A stretch of 11,649 nucleotides of DNA, taken from positions 1 to 11,649 of the forward strand of contig QHYF01000171.1 in assembly GCA_003224075.1 (NCBI GenBank), given 5' to 3'. The stretch's first letter is position 1, and each line of letters opens with the position of its first letter. Origin of the DNA: Acidobacteriota bacterium. GTDB taxonomy: Bacteria > Acidobacteriota > Terriglobia > Acidiferrales > UBA7541. Below the pieces are notes generated by a model. The model was not told the DNA's origin, made no database searches, and was given only the letters and a program-made list of their open reading frames with translations. Shown here one piece after another: positions 5,242 through 11,575 of the stretch. The position numbers and the translations under genes were made by a program.

Positions 5242-6200
5242 TCAGGCCACCACGATCAAATCCGGCGAAGCAAACAGCTTCTCCTGTTCCATGAGCAACG
5301 CCCGCGCCTTCTCCCAATCCACACGCTCGAAGCGAATCTCGTCGCGCGGCCGCAGTTGTCCCAAGCTACGAAAATCCGCCGAAATCACGTTCGCAATCTT
5401 TGCATATCCGCCCGTGGTCTGTTGCTCCACAAACAAGATGATCGGCAATCCCCCCGCTGGTATCTGCACCGCCCCGAGCGAAACACCTTCAGAAATCATT
5501 TCTCCGCTCGAAGTTGTAGAAATGGCCGCGCCCTGCAATCGAATCCCCATCCGATTGGACTCCTCCGCCACACCATAAGTGCTCTCATAAAACATTTTCT
5601 GCGCCGATTCCGGAAACCAATCGCACTGCGGCCCTGGCGTGACGCGCATGATTTTGCGCGGCGCCAGCCGCTCCAAGGCATTCGCAGTCAGCGTCCTTTT
5701 CCGGTATAACCCGCCCGCGTCCCCGATCCTGAGCACATCTCCCTTCCGCAGCGCTCTGCCTTCGTGACCTCCCAGTCCGCTCAAGAGGTGCGTTGACGCG
5801 CTGCCGAGAAAAGGCCTCACCGCGATTCCGCCCTGAACGCACAAATAACAGCGCGCTCCCGAACGTGTCGGCCCTAGGCGAAGGGTTTTAGGCGAAGTGT
5901 TTGCCCCGGCCTCGCTTCCACAGCCATCCACAACTCGACCGGTTTTCCATCTAGCGTCGCGCCGAAATCGGAGCCCGTCAGCGCAAAGATGGCGCCTTCC
6001 GGAAACACGAATGTCCCGCCCAGCAGCGTCATTTCCAGCCCAGCCGCGCCCTCCGCATCGCCGACGATTCGATTTCCTATTCGAAGTGCGATCGGGTCAG
6101 CCGCTCCGGAAGGCGACACACCCATGGGACCAAAACCCTCTCGCCCCAGGTCCTGCACCGTGGTGAGCAGTCCCGGCTCCTGCACCTCAATCACCCGCAT
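5242..6200 (-). pseudogene. pxpC: 5-oxoprolinase subunit C (KipA-like), split by a 14-bp insertion
   Basis: PxpC (biotin-dependent carboxyltransferase/KipA family) is the third subunit of ATP-dependent 5-oxoprolinase. Translation from ATG 6200 gives a typical N-terminus (MRVIEVQEPGLLTTVQDLGR, GFGPMGVSPSGAADPIALRI) but ends after 108 codons at TAG 5874. The rest of the protein (SGARCYLCVQGG, STHLLSGLGGHEGRALRKGD, CDWFPES, VEQQTTGGYAKIANVISADF) continues in another frame to TGA 5242. At the break CTTCGCCTA occurs twice, 14 bp apart. Removing one 14-bp unit joins ...GQTLRL to GPTRSGAR in a single frame of 314 residues, a normal length for the family. The start overlaps the pxpB stop by 10 nt, with GGAG 6 nt upstream, so translation is coupled. 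The gene is probably inactive as read, unless the repeat is unstable or an assembly error. Confidence 0.88.
5875..5897 (-). repeat. 9-bp direct repeat (14-bp near-duplication) breaking pxpC
   Basis: CTTCGCCTA is present on the - strand at 5897-5889 and again at 5883-5875. The two 14-mers differ only in AAA versus GGG at positions 10-12. The second copy sits out of frame and creates the TAG stop. Confidence 0.85.
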
Positions 6201-6895
6201 TGATTCTCCAGCGCCGCGAACCGCTCGCGTGAGATCGGTACAAATCGCACGCGATCTCCGATGGACAAGAGGCTCAAACCATCCCGGTCGGACCGGAACA
6301 TCGCGATGGGCGTGCGCCCGAGCAATCTCCATCCGCCGGGCGTCGCGAACGGGTACACACCGGTTTGATTGCCCGCGATTCCCACGCTGCCCCTCGGCAC
6401 CCTTCGGCGCGGTGTCGCCAGACGGGGCGTCACCAACTCTTCCGGCAATTCACCGAGATACGCGAATCCCGGCACGAATCCCAAAAAATAGACAAGATAG
6501 CTGGTCGAAGCGTGCAGCTCGATCGCCTGCTCGGGCGTCATTCCGTGCATGGCCGCCACGTCGTTCAGGTCTGGACCGTACTCTCCGCCATAGCACACCG
6601 GGATTTCCACTTGACGCGGCTCGGGGAGAGCCACTTCTTCCAGTCGGCCGAGATATTCCCTCAGAATCGCTTCCAGCTCGGCATGCCCCATTCGAATCGC
6701 ATCGAACTTGACCAGCACCGAGCAATACGCGGGATGGAGATTGCGGATTCCTGCAACAGGCTCCAGCTCCAGCAGCCGCAGCAGTCTCCTCACCTTTTCA
6801 TTCGCTTGGAGTGTGATCTGATGACCGAAGTAAATCAGCAGCGATTGATCGCTTGCGTATCGAAATTGCGCGCCGTCGTCAGTAGCCGTCACCAT
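6191..6895 (-). CDS. pxpB: 5-oxoprolinase subunit B (KipI-like)
   Basis: PxpB is the allophanate-hydrolase-subunit-1/KipI-like subunit that works with PxpC and PxpA in ATP-dependent hydrolysis of 5-oxoproline. The 234-residue product is intact. It has SLLIYFG (18-24) and RNLHPAYCSVLVKFD (51-65), the central YFLGFVPGFAYLG (about 135-147), and the highly conserved run TPR-x2-VPRGSVGIAGNQ then TGVYPFATPGGWRLLGRTP (about 160-193). ATG 6895 is the first ATG fitting the family N-terminus; no Shine-Dalgarno sequence precedes it, and TATACT lies 8 nt upstream, suggesting a leaderless message. It overlaps pxpC by 10 nt. It lies 111 bp downstream of the DUF2721 gene and probably heads its own transcript. 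Confidence 0.95.
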   Translation of the reverse strand: MVTATDDGAQFRYASDQSLLIYFGHQITLQANEKVRRLLRLLELEPVAGIRNLHPAYCSVLVKFDAIRMGHAELEAILREYLGRLEEVALPEPRQVEIPVCYGGEYGPDLNDVAAMHGMTPEQAIELHASTSYLVYFLGFVPGFAYLGELPEELVTPRLATPRRRVPRGSVGIAGNQTGVYPFATPGGWRLLGRTPIAMFRSDRDGLSLLSIGDRVRFVPISRERFAALENQCG

Positions 6896-6903
6896 GCCGC
6901 GAA

Positions 6904-6909
6904 AGTATA
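6904..6909 (-). promoter_or_regulatory. Putative -10 box of pxpBC (leaderless type)
   Basis: TATACT on the - strand ends 8 nt before ATG 6895. There is no good -35 box at 16-18 nt and no ribosome-binding site, so transcription probably begins at or near the start codon. Confidence 0.45.
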
Positions 6910-7006
6910 TCGCCGAAAGCCGTTCGATGACGGAATGCCCCGTGTAGTAAGGTGTCCAGCAAAGCGTATTAGTTGGAGCGAAATAAGATTATGAAAGTTT
7001 GAGCCG

Positions 7007-7519
7007 CTATCGGGGCGGCTGGACAACGCGGTGATGTCTCGCTCGAGTTTTCGCCTCTTCTGCCAAGTTGTGTACCGCAAGCTGCGTTTCGCGAACCATC
7101 AACACGCATCCGGAAGCCAATCCCAGGACGGCCGAGGCACCGGTTAGAACCGCAAGCGCCGCGGCGGCTTCAAAAAGAAGTTTCTGGCCGTAGTAGGACG
7201 CAATCGAGCCGCCCACCGAGACAAGCGCCGAGGCGGCGAACAGTCCGAGTCCAGCGTAGAAAAATCGCAGTGCCTTGAGCAGCATTTCCGCGCGCACTTG
7301 CAGCGGGGCAAGCTGCGCAACCCACATGGGATAATCCAGACTTTCCGGCTCGATAGCCGCCAACTCCGCCGCCACCACGCGCGTCCGATCGACCACGCGT
7401 GCCAGGCGGTTACTCGTGCCTAGGGCCAGCACCGACGAGGCATTGGTAAGGATGGCTGGAGCCACAATGGCCGTCAGCACCGCGAACGGATTGCCCGCGC
7501 CGTTGGTGGTGTATTGCAC
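7007..7519 (-). CDS. DUF2721 family membrane protein
   Basis: A 170-residue membrane protein. The N-terminal signature NPFAVLTAIVAPAILTNASS (10-29), followed by VLALGTSNRLARVVDRTR, matches the DUF2721 family. Three hydrophobic segments are visible at about 12-34, 86-108 and 117-142; a polar stretch with E52 to E78 separates the first two, and the C-terminus is basic and cytoplasm-like. The function of the family is unknown. The start is GTG 7519; a TAA lies six codons upstream in frame, and no ATG fits because the conserved region begins at residue 10. TAAAGT ends 6 nt upstream of the GTG. It sits 78 nt downstream of tsaD on the same strand, but the promoter suggests separate transcription. 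Confidence 0.8.
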   Translation of the reverse strand: MQYTTNGAGNPFAVLTAIVAPAILTNASSVLALGTSNRLARVVDRTRVVAAELAAIEPESLDYPMWVAQLAPLQVRAEMLLKALRFFYAGLGLFAASALVSVGGSIASYYGQKLLFEAAAALAVLTGASAVLGLASGCVLMVRETQLAVHNLAEEAKTRARHHRVVQPPR

Positions 7520-7525
7520 GGCTAC

Positions 7526-7554
7526 ACTTTATCCACCGCTTGTGCGCTCCGCAA
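7526..7554 (-). promoter_or_regulatory. Putative promoter of the DUF2721 gene (leaderless type)
   Basis: TTGCGG (7554-7549), a 17-nt spacer and TAAAGT (7531-7526) on the - strand, with the GTG start only 6 nt further on. There is no Shine-Dalgarno sequence. Confidence 0.45.
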
Positions 7555-7597
7555 GGTTCCTGCACGGCAACTTTGCACTCCAGCAGATCATGGCGAT

Positions 7598-8725
7598 CTA
7601 TGTGAGCGCGAGGCTCGGATCGGCATTCAAAGTAACATCGGCGAGGATTCCCGCGCGAAACCGCGAATACGCTGCCGCGGCGATCATCGCCGCGTTATCC
7701 GTCGAAAGCGCCCGGCTTGGGAAAAACACTTCGACGCCCGCGGCCTTCGCGCGCTCTTCAGACGTCGCCCGCAACTGGCTGTTCGCCGCCACGCCGCCCG
7801 AAACCAGTACGCTCTCCACGCTCAACTCTTCCGCAGCCTTCATGGTGCGGTCAACCAGATCGCGCACCACCGCATTTTGAAATTCACGCACCAGCGCCAG
7901 TGTCTTCGGGCTGCACAGCGGCAGCAACTGCTCGAATTTCCTCTCCCCGCGGGCGAGCGCTTCTTCGCGTCTGCGAATTTCTTCGCTGTATGCACTGGTT
8001 TCTCGCACGTGGTAGAGCACCGCCGTCTTCAACCCGCTGAAACTGAAATCCAGCGCGTTTCCTCTCGTCTTCGTTTGTCCGAATTTCACCGGCGCCGGTG
8101 CGCCATTCGAAACCGCCGCCAATCGATCGAGAATCGGCCCTCCCGGATAACCCAGGCCCAGCAGCTTGGCCACTTTGTCATACGCTTCTCCCGCGGCATC
8201 ATCCCGCGTCTGACCCAGCTTGCGGTAGCGCAGGAGCGCGCCCGCATCTTGCGCGTTCGAATCTTCCGTCTTCACTTCATATAAAACCGTATGCCCGCCC
8301 GAAACGATCAAGCACACCGCCGGCAATTTCGGCTTGCGCCCCGCCTTGTACGCTTCCAGAAAAACCGCATGAACGTGCCCTTCAAGATGATTCACCGGCA
8401 CGAGTGGTTTCCCCAGCGCCTGCGCCAGCGTTTTTCCGTACGTAATTCCAACGAGCAGCGCCCCGACGAGTCCCGGCCCTTGTGTCACCCCAATTGCATC
8501 CACGTTCGCAAGCGGCAGTCCCGCCTGCGCCAAGGCTTCGCGCACCACCGGGACGATTTGCCGCAGATGCTCGCGCGAAGCCAGCTCCGGCACCACGCCG
8601 CCATATTTCCGGTGAATATCGATCTGCGACGCAACCACGCTGGACAAAATCTCTCGTCCGTCGGCGACCACCGCGGCCGCCGTTTCATCGCACGAAGATT
8701 CAATCCCGAGGATTTTCAAACTCAT
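7598..8725 (-). CDS. tsaD: tRNA N6-adenosine threonylcarbamoyltransferase TsaD
   Basis: The catalytic subunit that transfers threonylcarbamoyl from threonylcarbamoyl-AMP to A37 of ANN-reading tRNAs, working with TsaB (also in this window) and TsaE. The 375-residue product is intact: ILGIESSCDETAAAVV (5-20), GGVVPELASREH (42-53), GVTQGPGLVGALLVGITYGK (79-98), the metal-binding HLEGH (H113, H117), SGGHTVLYEV, DDAAGEAYDKVAKLLGLGYPGGP, FSFSGLKTAV, SGGVAANSQLR and STDNAAMIAAAA (metal-binding D at about 343). ATG 8725 gives the normal family N-terminus. An in-frame GTG at 8776 would add 17 unrelated residues and start upstream of the predicted promoter. Its ATG overlaps by four bases the stop of a possible 10-codon leader ORF. 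It is divergent from galU. Confidence 0.96.
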   Translation of the reverse strand: MSLKILGIESSCDETAAAVVADGREILSSVVASQIDIHRKYGGVVPELASREHLRQIVPVVREALAQAGLPLANVDAIGVTQGPGLVGALLVGITYGKTLAQALGKPLVPVNHLEGHVHAVFLEAYKAGRKPKLPAVCLIVSGGHTVLYEVKTEDSNAQDAGALLRYRKLGQTRDDAAGEAYDKVAKLLGLGYPGGPILDRLAAVSNGAPAPVKFGQTKTRGNALDFSFSGLKTAVLYHVRETSAYSEEIRRREEALARGERKFEQLLPLCSPKTLALVREFQNAVVRDLVDRTMKAAEELSVESVLVSGGVAANSQLRATSEERAKAAGVEVFFPSRALSTDNAAMIAAAAYSRFRAGILADVTLNADPSLALT

Positions 8726-8754
8726 TTTGTGCTCTTGCGCATTTCTCCAGGCAT
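8722..8754 (-). CDS. Possible 10-codon leader ORF coupled to tsaD
   Basis: ATG 8754 opens MPGEMRKSTK and ends at a TGA that overlaps the tsaD ATG (ATGA). The ATG lies 7 nt after a possible -10 box, so it would be the first codon of the transcript. This is positional evidence only; the peptide has no recognisable relatives. Confidence 0.25.
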   Translation of the reverse strand: MPGEMRKSTK

Positions 8755-8761
8755 CCAAATC

Positions 8762-8767
8762 ATCGTA
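8762..8767 (-). promoter_or_regulatory. Possible extended -10 of tsaD
   Basis: TGCTACGAT on the - strand (TACGAT 8767-8762 preceded by TGC). The predicted start at about 8755 gives a 30-nt leader before ATG 8725. No -35 match. Confidence 0.35.
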
Positions 8768-8839
8768 GCACAACACCGCGTCGCGCTTTCGAAACCGCCA
8801 CGCCCACGCGGTTCACAGCGAGAGGCATCACCGCGCTGG

Positions 8840-8868
8840 TTGACTAACCCGCGAAGCGCCGTTACAGT
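8840..8868 (+). promoter_or_regulatory. Promoter of galU
   Basis: TTGACT (8840-8845), a 17-nt spacer and TACAGT (8863-8868). Transcription would start near 8875, leaving a 70-nt leader before ATG 8945. A second TTGACT at 8879-8884 lacks a good -10 box. Confidence 0.5.
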
Positions 8869-8944
8869 GCATGAACGTTGACTGTTTCTTGAGTGCGTCG
8901 AAAAATGATGTCGGTCGTTTTCGCGCATCTGAAAAACTAAGACT

Positions 8945-9883
8945 ATGACAAAAATTTCCTCCGCCGTTTCGAACGCTGCGCCGGCTGATCGCGTGAACAC
9001 GCATCAAAAAGTTCGAAAGGCGGTCCTCCCTGCCGCCGGCCTCGGCACGCGCTTTCTTCCCGCCACCAAAGCGCAGCCCAAAGAGATGCTCGCCGTCGTC
9101 GACAAGCCGCAGATTCAATACGTCGCGGAAGAGTGCGTCGCGTCGGGAATCGAGCACATCATTATCGTCACCGGCAAAGGCAAGAATTCCATCGAAGATC
9201 ATTTCGATTCGGCGCCGGCGCTCGAGCGTTTTCTGGAAGAAAAAGGGAAAAAAGACCAGGCCGAGATGGTTCGAAAAATCAGCAACATGCTGCAGTTCAG
9301 CTACACGCGGCAGAAGGAACCGCTCGGACTTGGCCACGCCGTTCTCGTTGCCCGCGACCTTGTCGGCGACGAACCCTTTGCGGTTTTGCTCGGTGACGTG
9401 CTGATCCCCGGCCCGAATCCCGCGACCAAGCAGCTTATCAACGTCTACGAATCCACCGGCGTCGGCGCCATCGCCGTCGAGGAAGTTCCCAGGGACAAAA
9501 CTCATCTCTACGGCATCGTGGATGGCGAACCCGCCCCCCAGGCGCCGTTTGGCGAGCGATTGCTGCGTATCCGCGACCTCGTGGAGAAACCGAAGCCGGA
9601 AAATGCGCCCTCGAATCTCGGCATTACGGGGCGCTACGTCTTGCCGCCTGCCGTGTTCGATTGCCTGGCTCGCACCAAGCCCGGCGCGGGAAATGAGATT
9701 CAACTCACCGACGCGCTGCGCATCCTCGCGCGCGAGCATGGGCTGTGGGCTTACATCTATGACGGTGTTTCCTATGACGCGGGAGACAAGCTCGGTTTCC
9801 TGAAAGCTACTGTAGAGCTTGCTCTGCAAAATCCGGAATTCGGCGCGGCCTTCCGCAGTTATTTGAAGACGCTCAAGCTGTAA
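8945..9883 (+). CDS. galU: UTP--glucose-1-phosphate uridylyltransferase
   Basis: Makes UDP-glucose from UTP and glucose-1-phosphate, a precursor for exopolysaccharide, glycolipid and trehalose synthesis in the cytoplasm. The 312-residue product has the nucleotidyltransferase signature KAVLPAAGLGTRFLPATK (25-42) with PKEMLAVVDKPQIQYVAEE, then YTRQKEPLGLGHAVLVARDL, FAVLLGDVLI (the metal-binding Asp follows the Gly), VEKPKPENAPSNLGITGRYV and GNEIQLTDALR, all typical of GalU. The first 21 residues are a polar extension before the conserved fold; no better start codon is available. The Shine-Dalgarno match is poor. It is divergent from tsaD and convergent with the FmdB-type gene, whose stop lies 24 bp beyond its own. 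Confidence 0.95.
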   Translation: MTKISSAVSNAAPADRVNTHQKVRKAVLPAAGLGTRFLPATKAQPKEMLAVVDKPQIQYVAEECVASGIEHIIIVTGKGKNSIEDHFDSAPALERFLEEKGKKDQAEMVRKISNMLQFSYTRQKEPLGLGHAVLVARDLVGDEPFAVLLGDVLIPGPNPATKQLINVYESTGVGAIAVEEVPRDKTHLYGIVDGEPAPQAPFGERLLRIRDLVEKPKPENAPSNLGITGRYVLPPAVFDCLARTKPGAGNEIQLTDALRILAREHGLWAYIYDGVSYDAGDKLGFLKATVELALQNPEFGAAFRSYLKTLKL

Positions 9884-9907
9884 TCGAAGCTACGCCCTCC
9901 GGCGAAC

Positions 9908-10243
9908 TTATTTCTTTTTCACTGCTCTCTTTTCTTTTGATTCCTTCGGAGCTGTGTCTTTTGCGGCCGCTTCTCCTTCTTTGCTAGCGGTTTCTTTTTC
10001 CTTGCCGGTTGTGTCTTTCGCCTCGGCGACGGGCTTGTTTTCCTTGCTGCCGCCGTCGGTGGACTTCCCCGCATAGTCGGTCACGTACCAGCCGGCGCCC
10101 TTAAATTGAATAGCGGGCGCGGTGATGACCGATTCCACTTTGCCGCCGCAGTGCGGGCACCTTTTCAAGTGCGGCCCGGAGACGCTCTCGATCTTTTCCG
10201 TGGTGCGGCCGCATTTCAGGCATTTGTATTCATACAGGGGCAA
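9908..10243 (-). CDS. FmdB-family zinc-ribbon protein with charged tail
   Basis: A 111-residue small protein. The N-terminal zinc ribbon MPLYEYKCLKCGRTTEKIE has C8/C11 paired with C29/C32 (RCPHCGGK), followed by the family segment FKGAGWYVTDYAG (about 47-59). The remaining roughly 50 residues are low complexity, rich in Lys, Glu, Ala and Thr, and end in KRAVKKK. The family is often called FmdB, putative regulator; its biochemical role is unclear. The start is TTG 10243, chosen because the family begins MPLYEY and AGGAG lies 8 nt upstream (10252-10256). A TGCTATAAT extended -10 at 10277-10285 drives it. It is divergent from rsmI and convergent with galU. Confidence 0.88.
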   Translation of the reverse strand: MPLYEYKCLKCGRTTEKIESVSGPHLKRCPHCGGKVESVITAPAIQFKGAGWYVTDYAGKSTDGGSKENKPVAEAKDTTGKEKETASKEGEAAAKDTAPKESKEKRAVKKK

Positions 10244-10276
10244 AGACGCTTCTCCTATAAGCTGTTCAAAACATGC

Positions 10277-10320
10277 ATTATAGCACGCGCGCCGCAAGCG
10301 TTCGGAACGCGTGCTAGACT
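10277..10320. promoter_or_regulatory. Mirrored divergent extended -10 promoters of the fmdB-type gene and rsmI
   Basis: A perfect 9-bp inverted repeat, TAGCACGCG (10281-10289) and CGCGTGCTA (10308-10316), puts an extended -10 at each outer edge: TGCTATAAT on the - strand (TATAAT 10282-10277) and TGCTAGACT on the + strand (TAGACT 10315-10320). A second palindrome, GCGTTC-G-GAACGC (10298-10310), lies between them. The rsmI ATG is 7 nt after its -10 box, consistent with a leaderless transcript; the fmdB-type gene has a normal leader with a ribosome-binding site. Confidence 0.6.
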
Positions 10321-10327
10321 CTTCGGC

Positions 10328-11230
10328 ATGAGCGCGAAGAATCCTCCGGGGACTCCCGCGGCAGCAACCGGCGGCTGCCTCTATCTGGTCGGGACGCCCA
10401 TCGGCAACCTCGAGGACATCACGCTTCGCGCGCTGCGCGTCCTGAAAGAATCCGATCAGATCGCCTGCGAGGATACACGGCATACGCAGAAACTGCTCAC
10501 TCACTACGACATCCACAAGCCGCTGGTCAGCTATCACGAACACAACGAGCTGACGCGCGCGGCGGAACTGGTCATGGCCCTGGAGCAAGGCGCGAAAATC
10601 GCGCTCGTGAGCGACGCTGGTATGCCGCTGGTCTCCGATCCGGGGCATCGGCTCGTCGCCTTGTGTCTGCGGCACGATATTCCGGTCGTGCCGATTCCAG
10701 GACCTTCGGCGTTGCTCGCGTCCCTTTCTGCTTCGGGACTGCCGAGCGAAGAATTTCTCTTCGTTGGCTTCCTTCCCGCTCGCAGCGGCGAGCGCCGCCG
10801 CGCGCTGGAACGTTTGCGCATCGAAGATCGCACGCTGATTCTTTACGAAGCGCCGCACCGCGTCGCCGAGTGCGTCGCGGACGCTCTTGAGATTCTGGGC
10901 GACCGCCCAGCCTGCCTGCCTCGCGAAGTCACGAAGCTCCACGAAGAGTTCCTCCGCGGCAAACTGTCGGAAATCGCCGCCTCGCTTCAAAAACGGCCAG
11001 CCCGCGGCGAAATCACGCTGATCATCGGTCCCCCGGAGGCGTCCCAAGAGCGCCCCCACGTCGATTCCGCGCAATCGCTGGCGGCGCGCGTCGAGGAGCT
11101 GATGCACCAAGCCAAGCTCGACCGCAAAGAAGCGCTGAAGCTGGCCGCCAAGGAACGCGGGCTAACGCGGCGCGCCGCGTATGATGAAGTGGTGGGTGAA
11201 CGCCACGGACAAGCGCGGCCTGAAGATTGA
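10328..11230 (+). CDS. rsmI: 16S rRNA (cytidine1402-2'-O)-methyltransferase
   Basis: RsmI methylates the ribose 2'-O of C1402 in the decoding centre of 16S rRNA, using S-adenosylmethionine. The 300-residue product has the tetrapyrrole-methylase-type fold signatures: LYLVGTPIGNLEDITLRALR (18-37), ACEDTRHTQKLL (46-57), VSYHEHNE, IALVSDAGMPLVSDPG (90-105), PGPSALLASLSASGLPSEEF, LILYEAPHRV and REVTKLHEE. A C-terminal helical extension (KLDRKEALKLAAKERGLTRRAAYDEV) is common in the family. ATG 10328 is chosen since the 17 residues before the conserved strand fit and upstream sequence is the promoter region. There is no Shine-Dalgarno sequence, and the -10 box ends 7 nt before the ATG. Confidence 0.95.
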   Translation: MSAKNPPGTPAAATGGCLYLVGTPIGNLEDITLRALRVLKESDQIACEDTRHTQKLLTHYDIHKPLVSYHEHNELTRAAELVMALEQGAKIALVSDAGMPLVSDPGHRLVALCLRHDIPVVPIPGPSALLASLSASGLPSEEFLFVGFLPARSGERRRALERLRIEDRTLILYEAPHRVAECVADALEILGDRPACLPREVTKLHEEFLRGKLSEIAASLQKRPARGEITLIIGPPEASQERPHVDSAQSLAARVEELMHQAKLDRKEALKLAAKERGLTRRAAYDEVVGERHGQARPED

Positions 11231-11265
11231 CTTTGCAGCAGCCCTCCCCCACACCCCACCTTTCT

Positions 11266-11394
11266 GTAAGTGCGGATTCTAAAAGACTTACAGGAGAATT
11301 TTACGTAAGTGCGGATTCTCAAGGGGTTATAAGCCCTTTGTTTCCCGCAGATCCGAGGGGTGCTCGTAAGTGCGGATTGTAAAGGGCTTAGAGG
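11266..11394 (+). repeat. Three direct repeats with core GTAAGTGCGGATT
   Basis: Copies start at 11266, 11305 and 11366. The first 13 bases are identical in all three, then a purine-rich part ends in CTTAC, GTTAT or CTTAG. Copy 1 can fold (GTAAGT with ACTTAC), and its CTTAC can alternatively pair with the GTAAG of copy 2. I do not recognise the family. Confidence 0.75.
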
Positions 11395-11417
11395 AGGTTA
11401 AGGAAAGGAGGTAAGGG

Positions 11418-11537
11418 ATGAAACCATGCTCTTGGGAAGCTGACCCCACCCGCGCCTCCTTCAGTCATAAACCCGTATTCCTTCTCCGTGATCATCCGCC
11501 GGCAGATTGGAGGCTTCCCCTTATGCGGAATCTCTGA
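11418..11537 (+). CDS. Doubtful 39-codon ORF with strong ribosome-binding site
   Basis: AAAGGAGGT is followed 5 nt later by ATG 11418, the best Shine-Dalgarno match in the window, giving MKPCSWEADPTRASFSHK and ending LMRNL at TGA 11535. The peptide is proline-rich with no recognisable domain or membrane segment. Only the ribosome-binding site supports it. Confidence 0.2.
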   Translation: MKPCSWEADPTRASFSHKPVFLLRDHPPADWRLPLMRNL

Positions 11538-11575
11538 GGCTCGCACCCCTTTTCTTACAGAAGGAGAGCGAACCA

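Larger units (their letters stand above)
11231..11575. other. Non-coding stretch after rsmI
   Basis: 345 bases with no convincing gene. It holds three GTAAGTGCGGATT repeats (11266-11394), a purine-rich segment with two Shine-Dalgarno-like GGAGGT cores (11392-11417), a doubtful 39-codon ORF, and no clear rho-independent terminator for rsmI. Confidence 0.6.

Noticed and set aside
5870..5900. Programmed ribosomal frameshift in pxpC
   Set aside because: There is no canonical slippery heptamer at the junction, and a 14-bp duplication explains the break exactly and restores the consensus when removed.
7002..7020. Hairpin AGCCGC / GCGGCT at the end of the DUF2721 gene as terminator
   Set aside because: Only a 6-bp stem without a following T-run on the - strand; too weak to call.
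8726..8776. Extra 17 residues before TsaD, with a faint DLxxWxxA pattern like 23S rRNA-intervening-sequence proteins
   Set aside because: Too short, upstream of the predicted promoter start, and not part of TsaD; likely chance.
8871..8948. 25-codon ORF whose TGA overlaps the galU ATG
   Set aside because: The best galU promoter would start transcription near 8875, after its ATG, and it has no ribosome-binding site or recognisable peptide.
8828..9829. Long open frame antisense to galU (333 codons)
   Set aside because: It mirrors galU codons in a GC-rich region and has no family features; galU is unmistakable on the other strand.
10244..11110. Upstream extension of the fmdB-type frame antisense to rsmI
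   Set aside because: The extension is antisense shadow of rsmI; the zinc-ribbon family begins at TTG 10243, which has its own AGGAG and -10 box.
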